From positions 1 through 6,682 of the forward strand of contig PLNY01000094.1 of NCBI GenBank assembly GCA_003141915.1: a stretch of DNA of 6,682 nucleotides, written 5' to 3'. The DNA is from Anaerolineae bacterium. Its GTDB lineage: Bacteria > Chloroflexota > Anaerolineae > Anaerolineales > Villigracilaceae. Every line of letters starts with the position of its first letter. Positions within the stretch are counted from its first letter, which is position 1. The translations under genes and the position numbers were made by a program. Shown here piece after piece: positions 1 through 6,313 of the stretch. Under the pieces are notes generated by a model. That model was not told where the DNA came from, did not search any database, and saw only the letters and a list, made by a program, of their open reading frames with translations.

Positions 1-1
1 G

Positions 2-124
2 GCTGTTACACAAGCTGGTGCTGCCACCTCGGCACCAGCGGCGACTCAGGCACCGGCGGCCACGACCGCGCCGACCACGGCTCCTGCTACTCAGGCTCCG
101 GCCGCAACTGCGACCACAGCTCCG
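2..124 (+). repeat. Degenerate Ala/Thr/Pro/Gln linker repeat in the binding-protein gene
   Basis: Low-complexity coding repeat. The unit TQA(P/G)AAT occurs three times, at nt 8-28, 44-64 and 89-109. The last two are 45 nt (15 codons) apart and share the DNA stretch ACTCAGGC (44-51 and 89-96). It encodes a probably unstructured, extracytoplasmic spacer between the membrane anchor and the Bmp domain. The array may extend beyond the left edge. Confidence 0.8.
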
Positions 125-1264
125 ATCTCGATCCCTGACATTCAATCAGGAAAATTCAATGTTGCTGTAGTGTTACTCGGCTCCGCGAACGATGCCGGTT
201 GGTCGCAAGCACAAGCCGACGGCGCCAAATCCATGATGACCGCGGACTCCACGATTAACGTTGCGGTACTGGAAAATGTAAACCCGGGTACAGATGCAGA
301 GAATGCCATGACTGCGTTAGCCCGCAAAGGCTTCGACATGATCATCGGCACCACGTTCGAATACGGTCCGACGATGGCTTCGCTGGCTGATGAATTCCCC
401 AAGATCTCCTGGCTGCATATTTCCGGTTACCAGTCTAATGGCACGAACTATGGCAACCTATTCGGTGGCATGGAAGATATGAAGTACATCGGTGGAATGA
501 TTGCCGGTGCGCGCGCAATGGCTGATAACAATACCAAGCTTGGCTATGTGGCTCCGTGGCCCAATCCCGAAGTAGTTCGCTTGGGTGATGCTTTCATGCA
601 GGGCGTTAAGGTGACGTGCCCAACATGCACGCTGCAAGTGGAATGGATCAACACCTGGTATGATCCCGATAAAGAGAAACAAGCCGCGCAATCCCTGCTC
701 GATGCGGGTGTGGATGTGATCCTGATCGGCTCCGATACTCCCGGTCCATTGGTTGCGGCGGCGAATGCTGGCAAGTGGGCGTTGACCTATGACTATATCA
801 ACTCCTGCTCGCCTGCGCCAAAGAACTGCCTGGGCACAGAATACTGGAACTGGGGCGTTCCGGAACTTGCCATCGTCAAGCAGATTCGCGCCGGCACCTG
901 GAAGCCTGGGAATGTTTGGCTGGAACCCGATTCAGGCATCGTCGGATTCTACGGCTTCATGTCGGGACAGACTCCTCAGCCGGGTGTTCCCACCTCGGTC
1001 ATCCCGTTGGTTAAGGCTAAACTTGCCGACATGCTGGCTGGTAAGTTCACTTACAAAGATATATTCGCGGGTCCCGTCAAGGATAATACGGGCAAGATCA
1101 AGGTTCCGGCGGGCCAAACACTCACCGTTGAAGATCTGTTTGGCATCGACGCGCCTACGATCAGCTCCATGAATTTGACCGGTCGCACAGCCTGCACGAC
1201 CTTCTGCATGCCTTGGTTGGTGGATGGAATTCAAGGCACTCTTCCAGCTATGCCAAGTCAGTAA
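2..1264 (+). CDS. BMP-family (PnrA/BmpA-like) ABC transporter substrate-binding protein, 5'-partial
   Basis: Extracytoplasmic binding protein of a nucleoside-class ABC importer. The frame is open from the left edge to the TAA at 1262-1264, giving 420 visible residues, so the start codon and presumed lipoprotein signal lie upstream. The internal GTG at 170 is not a credible start: the first beta strand of the Bmp domain (KFNVAVVLLG, visible residues 51-60) begins before it. Visible residues 1-41 are an Ala/Thr/Pro/Gln linker typical of surface-tethered lipoproteins. Family-like motifs follow: NDAGWSQ (63-69), EFPKISWLHISGY, WYDPDKE (219-225), SDTPGP (244-249) and YWNWG (281-285). The WYDP.KE motif fits the BMP branch often proposed to carry purines or nucleosides, but the ligand cannot be read from the sequence. 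Six cysteines lie in three close pairs (CX2C, CX6C, CX3C), which suggests disulfides. The ATPase and two permeases downstream complete the transporter. The family call is firm; the substrate is inferred. Confidence 0.93.
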   Translation, partial: AVTQAGAATSAPAATQAPAATTAPTTAPATQAPAATATTAPISIPDIQSGKFNVAVVLLGSANDAGWSQAQADGAKSMMTADSTINVAVLENVNPGTDAENAMTALARKGFDMIIGTTFEYGPTMASLADEFPKISWLHISGYQSNGTNYGNLFGGMEDMKYIGGMIAGARAMADNNTKLGYVAPWPNPEVVRLGDAFMQGVKVTCPTCTLQVEWINTWYDPDKEKQAAQSLLDAGVDVILIGSDTPGPLVAAANAGKWALTYDYINSCSPAPKNCLGTEYWNWGVPELAIVKQIRAGTWKPGNVWLEPDSGIVGFYGFMSGQTPQPGVPTSVIPLVKAKLADMLAGKFTYKDIFAGPVKDNTGKIKVPAGQTLTVEDLFGIDAPTISSMNLTGRTACTTFCMPWLVDGIQGTLPAMPSQ

Positions 1265-1283
1265 GCTCAAACATTACTAAACA

Positions 1284-1314
1284 ATTGGCGCAGGAGTCCA
1301 ACTCCTGCGCCAAT
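1284..1314 (+). promoter_or_regulatory. Strong intercistronic RNA hairpin between binding-protein and ATPase genes
   Basis: A perfect 14-bp inverted repeat: the left arm ATTGGCGCAGGAGT (1284-1297) and right arm ACTCCTGCGCCAAT (1301-1314) are separated by the 3-nt loop CCA. It lies 19 nt after the stop codon of the binding-protein gene. No T-tract follows the right arm (TGCTCATTGTT), so it is not a classical intrinsic terminator. Similar hairpins after binding-protein genes in other ABC operons shield the upstream message from 3' exonucleases or cause partial termination, which raises the ratio of binding protein to membrane parts; that role is inferred here. A weaker outer pairing, AACAAT (1280-1285) with ATTGTT (1319-1324), could form as an alternative. 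Confidence 0.8.
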
Positions 1315-1324
1315 GCTCATTGTT

Positions 1325-1330
1325 AGGAGT
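1325..1330 (+). promoter_or_regulatory. Ribosome binding site of the ATPase gene
   Basis: AGGAGT is a near-perfect Shine-Dalgarno, 5 nt before the ATG at 1336 and 8 nt before a second in-frame ATG at 1339. Either could be used, and the products differ by one Met. The same six bases occur in the left arm of the preceding hairpin (1292-1297), and their complement ACTCCT lies in the right arm (1301-1306). Confidence 0.8.
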
Positions 1331-1335
1331 ATTGG

Positions 1336-2862
1336 ATGATGGCTGAATCTGCCGATGCTTTTGAAATGCGTGGTATCGTCCAACGTTTTCCGGGAGTTCT
1401 TGCGAATGATCACGTAGACTTTGCCGGAAGAGTGGGGGAGGTTCACGCGCTGTTGGGTGAAAACGGCGCCGGGAAGAGTACTTTAATGAATGTATTGGCC
1501 GGTCTTTATCATCCTGAAGCGGGTGAGATTCTGATCCATGGTCAGCATGTTGTATTGCGCTCCCCTCAAGATGCCATTGCAAATGGAATCGGTATGATCC
1601 ATCAGCACTTCATGCTTGTGCCAAATCAGACCGTTGCTGAAAATACAGTGCTTGGTCTTAATCGCCCAAGATTCTTCCTTAACTTACGGAAGATTGAAGA
1701 ACAAGTTCAAGCTCTCGGTGAGCAATATGGCTTGAGTGTGAATCCCCGCGCAAAGATTTGGGAGTTGTCGGTGGGGGAACAACAGCGCGTGGAAGTATTG
1801 AAAATGTTATTCCGCGGCGCAAAGGTTCTGATCATGGATGAACCGACTGCAGTGTTGACGCCGCAGGAAGTCGAAGGTCTTTTCGTTACACTTCGTGATA
1901 TGACGAAGCGTGGTCATACCATTGTTTTTATCTCTCATAAACTTGATGAGGTCGTCGCCATTGCCGACCGCGTGACCGTTTTGCGGCGCGGCAAAGTCAC
2001 AGCGGCGAGCGTTTCAGCCCGCGGTGTAACCAAAGCTCAGCTTGCGAATTTGATGGTTGGCCGTGAAGTCATATTTAAAGTAGATAAGAAAAAAGCAAAG
2101 CCCGGCGATGTTGTGCTTGAAGTCAATCGTTTATGTTGTGACAACGACAGAGGCTTACCGGCCTTGCGTGAAGTATCTTTCCAAGTGCAGGCGGGAGAGA
2201 TCCTTGGGCTGGCTGGCGTAGCCGGCAATGGTCAACGCGAACTGGCAGAAGTTCTCACAGGATTGCGCTGCACCACGAGCGGCACAATGAACTTTAATGG
2301 AACATTATTGAATAGACATACTCATTGGCTGGAGTTGGGTCAACAATTGGCGCATGTTCCGGAAGATCGCGCCGCGGTTGGCAGTGTGCAGGCTCTCAGT
2401 GTGGCGGAGAATCTGATTCTTAAACGGTTCAATCGGCCGCCCATTTCAAAGGGTTGGTCGATCAACTCCATCGCGGTGAAACAAAATGCAGTGAAGCTTG
2501 TAAAAGAATACAATATTGCCACTCCAACGGTAGAGACGCATGTAGGTATGTTATCCGGTGGAAATTTGCAGAAGGTTATTTTGGCGCGCGAGATTTCAGG
2601 TCATCCTAAATTGATGGTCGCAGTTCACCCAACGCGCGGATTGGATGTGGGCGCCACCGAAGCAGTTCATAAGCTGTTGGTCGAGCAACGAGACTCGGGC
2701 ACAGCTCTTCTTCTTATTTCTGAGGATTTGGATGAACTCATGTCATTGAGTGATCGCTTGGTTGTAATCTATGAAGGACGCATCGTTGGCGAAATGCCGG
2801 CAGAGGGTGCCGACATTCGCAGGATTGGCTTGATGATGGCAGGCACGAAGGCGGAATCATGA
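1336..2862 (+). CDS. BMP-type nucleoside ABC transporter, tandem-NBD ATP-binding protein
   Basis: Cytoplasmic ATPase of the importer, 508 aa, the usual size for the fused two-domain ATPases of the BMP/ribose group. The N-terminal domain is canonical: Walker A GENGAGKST (41-49), Q-loop Q90, signature LSVGEQQ (144-150), Walker B VLIMDEP (164-170) and switch H201. The C-terminal domain is degenerate. Its P-loop reads GVAGNGQRE (294-302) with no Lys-Ser/Thr, the signature LSGGN (406-410) is intact, the Walker B region is LMVAVHPTRGLD (426-437) with no DE pair, and SED replaces the switch His. One active and one inactive ATP site is normal in this family, as in YufO and RbsA relatives. The start at 1336 is set by a strong Shine-Dalgarno and by family-like early sequence (FEMRGIVQRFPGVLAND). 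The stop overlaps the first permease start as ATGA. Confidence 0.95.
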   Translation: MMAESADAFEMRGIVQRFPGVLANDHVDFAGRVGEVHALLGENGAGKSTLMNVLAGLYHPEAGEILIHGQHVVLRSPQDAIANGIGMIHQHFMLVPNQTVAENTVLGLNRPRFFLNLRKIEEQVQALGEQYGLSVNPRAKIWELSVGEQQRVEVLKMLFRGAKVLIMDEPTAVLTPQEVEGLFVTLRDMTKRGHTIVFISHKLDEVVAIADRVTVLRRGKVTAASVSARGVTKAQLANLMVGREVIFKVDKKKAKPGDVVLEVNRLCCDNDRGLPALREVSFQVQAGEILGLAGVAGNGQRELAEVLTGLRCTTSGTMNFNGTLLNRHTHWLELGQQLAHVPEDRAAVGSVQALSVAENLILKRFNRPPISKGWSINSIAVKQNAVKLVKEYNIATPTVETHVGMLSGGNLQKVILAREISGHPKLMVAVHPTRGLDVGATEAVHKLLVEQRDSGTALLLISEDLDELMSLSDRLVVIYEGRIVGEMPAEGADIRRIGLMMAGTKAES

Positions 2863-4061
2863 ATCTTCCCGGAACTCATTACCGATTAAGAATCGAATCG
2901 CGCTCCAATCTCCCCGCTTGGGTCGGGGCGGTTTCTGCGATTATTGGCGTTTTCCTGGCGTTGGTGGTTGGCGGCTTCATGTTGCGCGCGGCGGGCGCAA
3001 CGGATCCGATCGGAACCTATATCGAAATCTTTAAAGAGGGTTTCGGCACGCCTGCGGATTGGGCGGCTGGCTTGCATGCTTTGTTCACCGGCACAGATTG
3101 TCCAAAGGGCATGCAATGTTTCGGACCCTTCTCCGATACGCTCGTAAAAGCGTCACCCATCATGCTGACCGGCTTGGCTTGTGTCATTGCGTTTCGAATG
3201 AAGCTGTGGAATATTGGTGCCGACGGACAGATGTTCCTCGGTGCCTGGGCCGCCACGGCTGTAGCAGTGTTCCTTTTACCGAAAACCACCCCGCGTCCTG
3301 TGATGCTTGCTGCAATGGCAGTTGCAGGGATTTTGGCTGGAATGGCCTATGGGGTTATTCCTGGGTTCTTGAAAGCGCGGCTTAATATCAATGAGATTGT
3401 TACCACATTGATGTTGAACTATGTGGCCTATCTCTGGGTAGAATATTTTGTCGTGGTGGGTCCCTGGAGTCTTGGCGATTTTGAATCGACAGGCCGCTTT
3501 CCTACCTCAGCAACGTGGCCGCGCTTAACTGACTACGTGAAACAGATTCCCGTTGCCGCAGGGCTGACCGCACACCCTGGGATCTTTCTTGGCATTGCCG
3601 CGGCATTACTCCTGACTTGGATTTTATATCGCAGTCGCTGGGGCTATGAAATCCGCGTAATAGGCAATAATCCGAAAGCGGCCCGTTACGCGGGCATTGA
3701 TGTGGCTCGTAACATTATTCTTGTCATGGGACTTTCAGGCGCACTCGCCGGGTTGGCAGGAATGAACGAGGTAGCCGCGCAGCGCGAACTCAACGGCCGT
3801 TTTCAACAAGGCTTGGGTTTCACCGGTGTGATCGTGGCCTGGCTTGCCCGTCTTAATCCAATCGCCGCCATCTTTGTCGCGATTCTTTTTGGCGCATTAT
3901 TGGTGGGAACGCAGCTGATTCAACCGCAAGGCATTTCCTCCATGTTGCAAGGCGTCATCCTGTTTGTAGTTGTGGGAACGGAGTTGCTTTTTCACTATCA
4001 GATAAAACTGGAGAAAGCCGAATCGACTGCCCCATCCGCCGCGGAGGCTTCCCATGACTAA
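2859..4061 (+). CDS. BMP-type nucleoside ABC transporter permease 1 (larger subunit)
   Basis: Integral membrane permease of the BPD_transp_2 family, 400 aa, corresponding to the larger (YufP/NupP-like) subunit of BMP importers. A first hydrophobic segment spans about residues 20-45. An extracytoplasmic loop follows, then multiple further segments through about residue 385. Family motifs are LWNIGADGQ (116-124), NEIVTTLMLNY (178-188) and RVIGNNPKAARYAGI (266-280), the last probably the cytoplasmic loop that contacts the ATPase. The loop before the second membrane segment carries a Cys pair, C81 and C87 (CX5C), which would sit outside the membrane and may form a disulfide. The start overlaps the ATPase stop by 4 nt, with a modest Shine-Dalgarno-like AAGGCGGA at 2848-2855, so translation is probably coupled. 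It should pair with the next gene product as a heterodimer. Confidence 0.94.
   Translation: MNLPGTHYRLRIESRSNLPAWVGAVSAIIGVFLALVVGGFMLRAAGATDPIGTYIEIFKEGFGTPADWAAGLHALFTGTDCPKGMQCFGPFSDTLVKASPIMLTGLACVIAFRMKLWNIGADGQMFLGAWAATAVAVFLLPKTTPRPVMLAAMAVAGILAGMAYGVIPGFLKARLNINEIVTTLMLNYVAYLWVEYFVVVGPWSLGDFESTGRFPTSATWPRLTDYVKQIPVAAGLTAHPGIFLGIAAALLLTWILYRSRWGYEIRVIGNNPKAARYAGIDVARNIILVMGLSGALAGLAGMNEVAAQRELNGRFQQGLGFTGVIVAWLARLNPIAAIFVAILFGALLVGTQLIQPQGISSMLQGVILFVVVGTELLFHYQIKLEKAESTAPSAAEASHD
4043..4047 (+). promoter_or_regulatory. Ribosome binding site of the second permease gene
   Basis: GGAGG lies 6 nt before the ATG at 4054, inside the 3' end of the first permease gene. It supports the 8-nt overlapping start and independent ribosome loading besides coupling. 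Confidence 0.75.
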
Positions 4062-5004
4062 TTCAGCATTGATTGCTCTTGCCGCAACCATCTTGTTCGA
4101 CGCCTTTGTCAGCGGCACGCCTTTATTGCTTGCAACTGTGGGCGAGATTGTTTCCGAGCGCGCGGGCGTAATGAATCTTGGCATCGAAGGAATGATGCTG
4201 GTCGGCGCGATGGGCGGATTCGCAGTTTGGTTTCATACGGGAAACTTATTCTTTGGTTTGCTGATTGGCATGATCTTCGGAGGATTGCTGGCGCTTTTGC
4301 ACGGTTGCATAACGATTGCGCTGAGAGCCGATCAGGTGGTGAGTGGATTGGCGGTCACGTTTCTTGGCACGGGCCTTTCCAGCATTCTCGGCGCTCCGTA
4401 CGTTGGTAAACGCGTCCCGGTACCGCTTAATATCACGGTTCCACTGTTGAAACATGTTGAGTTGCAGCAGGTTTTGCTTGTGATATTTGGATTGGTCTTT
4501 GCACTATTGGTATGGTATTACGTTAATCGAACGCGGCCCGTGCTTAATCTGCGCTCCGTAGGAGAATATCCTTCTGCTGCCGATTCACTTGGGCTGAACA
4601 TCCAGCGCATCCGATTCACCTACGTGGTGTTTGGAGGGTTGATGAGCGGACTCGGAGGGGCGGTGATGAGTCTCATTACCGATCCAGGCTGGGTGGATGG
4701 AAAAACCTCAGGGCTTGGTTGGATTGCGATCGGGTTGGTCATCTTCGCGAACTGGGATCCGGTGCGCGGCATGGTGGTCTCCTATTTCTTCGGTCTTCTC
4801 CGTCGCTTGCCACTCGACTTGCAAAACCCGGCACTGCCTTTGATCTCCACTGCGAACAATCCTTCAGTTGGCCGTTTCATGGATATGTTGCCCTACCTTG
4901 CAACGATCTTCGTTCTCATCCTCGGCTCTCGCGAAGCATTACGAAAGCGACTCGGCGCGCCCGCTGCGCTGGGAGTTCCCTACGTTCGCGGAGAGCACAG
5001 TTGA
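4054..5004 (+). CDS. BMP-type nucleoside ABC transporter permease 2 (smaller subunit)
   Basis: Second membrane subunit of the importer, 316 aa, matching the shorter (YufQ/NupQ-like) permeases of the BPD_transp_2 family. Motifs seen are GEIVSERAGVMNLGIEGMM (30-48), which is highly typical of this subunit, RADQVVSGLA (91-100) and LRSVGEYPSAAD (166-177), the probable cytoplasmic coupling loop. Hydrophobic segments run through most of the protein, with a basic tail (REALRKRLG) after the last one. The start at 4054 follows a good Shine-Dalgarno and overlaps the first permease stop by 8 nt in another frame. Both permeases together should form the translocation pore. No frameshift or missing motif is seen. 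Substrate is inferred from the family only. Confidence 0.94.
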   Translation: MTNSALIALAATILFDAFVSGTPLLLATVGEIVSERAGVMNLGIEGMMLVGAMGGFAVWFHTGNLFFGLLIGMIFGGLLALLHGCITIALRADQVVSGLAVTFLGTGLSSILGAPYVGKRVPVPLNITVPLLKHVELQQVLLVIFGLVFALLVWYYVNRTRPVLNLRSVGEYPSAADSLGLNIQRIRFTYVVFGGLMSGLGGAVMSLITDPGWVDGKTSGLGWIAIGLVIFANWDPVRGMVVSYFFGLLRRLPLDLQNPALPLISTANNPSVGRFMDMLPYLATIFVLILGSREALRKRLGAPAALGVPYVRGEHS

Positions 5005-5044
5005 TCGTCTTTTCATCGCTGAGGAAGCGCATTCTTTATAAAAT

Positions 5045-6313
5045 ATGACCAAGTTTCTTGGCTATCGTTGTTCCCTTTGTGGAAAAGAATATTCTCCGGG
5101 TGAAATAACTTATGTCTGCCCGAAGGATGGCGGCAATCTTGATGTCATCATTGATTACAAAACCATCCGCAATAAATACCAGCCTGAAGATATTCTCTCG
5201 CGAACCGATTCTTCGCTATGGAGTTTTCTCCCGTTGTTGCCGGTTCCTGAACCGCCCGGCGAATCGACTCCGCTCCACGCCGCGGGCGGAACGCCGGTCT
5301 TTGCATTGCCTCGTCTGGCGAAAAAACTCGGACTGCAGAATCTCTGGCTGAAAGATGCGTCGCGCAATCCATCGGCTTCATTCAAGGACCGCGCTTCCGC
5401 AATTGTGGTGGCGCGTGCGCAGGAGATCAAAGCCGAAATCGTTGTGACCGCTTCCACTGGGAATGCGGGAGCCGCGCTCGCATGTATGTCCGCCGCGATC
5501 GGGCAGAAAGCCATCATTTTTGCGCCGAAGACCGCGCCTCCGGCGAAAGTCGCGCAATTGCTTGTCTTCGGCGCAAAGGTCATCCTTGTGGATGGCACGT
5601 ATGATGACGCCTTTGACCTGACCGTCAAAGCCGCGGATGAGTTTGGATGGTACTGCCGCAACACGGGCTATAATCCCTTTACCGCGGAAGGAAAGAAAAC
5701 CGCCGCTTTCGAGATTTGGAAATGGTGGCGATCAGCGCATCAAACCTGGCATAAACAACATGGCGAGGGCGCAGATCACTCACCATTAACGGTTTTTGTT
5801 TCTGTGGGTGATGGGAATATTATTTCCGGTATTCACAAGGGTTTTAAAGATTTATTGGAACTGGGCTGGCTGGCGCGTATGCCGCGCATCATTGGTGTGC
5901 AGGCTGTCGGTTCAGCCGCGATTGCGAATGCCTTTCATGCCAATACCGAAAAGATCACTCCGGTCTCTGCGCAGACCATTGCCGATAGTATCTCCGTGGA
6001 TTTGCCGCGTGACGGAGTCCGCGCGGTGCGCGCCGCGCGCGAAACCAACGGAACGTACATCACGGTTTCAGATGATGAAATCTTGAAGGCGATTGCCGAG
6101 CTGGGCAGGATGGGAATCTTTGCGGAACCGGCTGGAGCGACGGCGTATGCCGGGCTGGTGAGCGCAGTACCTCAAGGTCTGGTGCGGGGCGATGAACCGA
6201 TTTTGGTATTGAATACCGGCAGCGGACTCAAAGATATCCGCGCCGCCATGCAGGCTGTCGTCCCGGCGCCGATCATCGAGCCGACCTTATCGGCTGTGAA
6301 AAAGATTCTATGA
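5045..6313 (+). CDS. thrC: Threonine synthase (PLP-dependent)
   Basis: Cytoplasmic enzyme converting O-phospho-L-homoserine to L-threonine, the last step of threonine biosynthesis; 422 aa, a usual length. A short N-terminal Cys ribbon comes first: C9, C12 and C25, with D28 where a fourth Cys would be expected (CPKDGG). The PLP fold-type II core follows, with Schiff-base lysine K114 in SASFKDRAS, the phosphate/substrate loop TASTGNAGAA (135-144), SVGDGNIISG (253-262), AEPAGA (360-365) and the C-terminal loop NTGSGLKD (390-397). A Trp/His-rich stretch (225-245) sits before the VGDG loop. The start at 5045 is the first ATG after an in-frame TAA at 5039-5041 and gives the family N-terminus, but no close Shine-Dalgarno precedes it; GAGGAAG lies 17 nt upstream. 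It lies 40 nt after the permease stop and overlaps the next gene by 4 nt. Other fold-type II lyases are possible but fit less well. Confidence 0.9.
   Translation: MTKFLGYRCSLCGKEYSPGEITYVCPKDGGNLDVIIDYKTIRNKYQPEDILSRTDSSLWSFLPLLPVPEPPGESTPLHAAGGTPVFALPRLAKKLGLQNLWLKDASRNPSASFKDRASAIVVARAQEIKAEIVVTASTGNAGAALACMSAAIGQKAIIFAPKTAPPAKVAQLLVFGAKVILVDGTYDDAFDLTVKAADEFGWYCRNTGYNPFTAEGKKTAAFEIWKWWRSAHQTWHKQHGEGADHSPLTVFVSVGDGNIISGIHKGFKDLLELGWLARMPRIIGVQAVGSAAIANAFHANTEKITPVSAQTIADSISVDLPRDGVRAVRAARETNGTYITVSDDEILKAIAELGRMGIFAEPAGATAYAGLVSAVPQGLVRGDEPILVLNTGSGLKDIRAAMQAVVPAPIIEPTLSAVKKIL

Noticed and set aside
170..1264. GTG at 170 as the start of the binding-protein gene
   Set aside because: The same frame is open to the left edge and encodes the linker plus the first beta strand of the Bmp domain. 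Starting at 170 would remove that strand and the export signal.
1284..1324. Intrinsic terminator after the binding-protein gene
   Set aside because: The stem is strong, but the 3' side (TGCTCATTGTT) has no T-tract and a strong Shine-Dalgarno for the next operon gene follows at once. It is better described as a stabilising or partial-attenuation hairpin.
5037..5044. TATAAAAT as a promoter -10 box for threonine synthase
   Set aside because: It directly abuts the ATG, so transcription would start inside the gene, and no -35 element lies at a suitable distance.
5155..5664. Minus-strand open frame of 169 codons opposite threonine synthase
   Set aside because: It lies wholly inside a well-supported gene, has no recognisable domain and reflects GC-biased codon use on the coding strand. 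The other antisense and shifted frames across the window are rejected on the same grounds.
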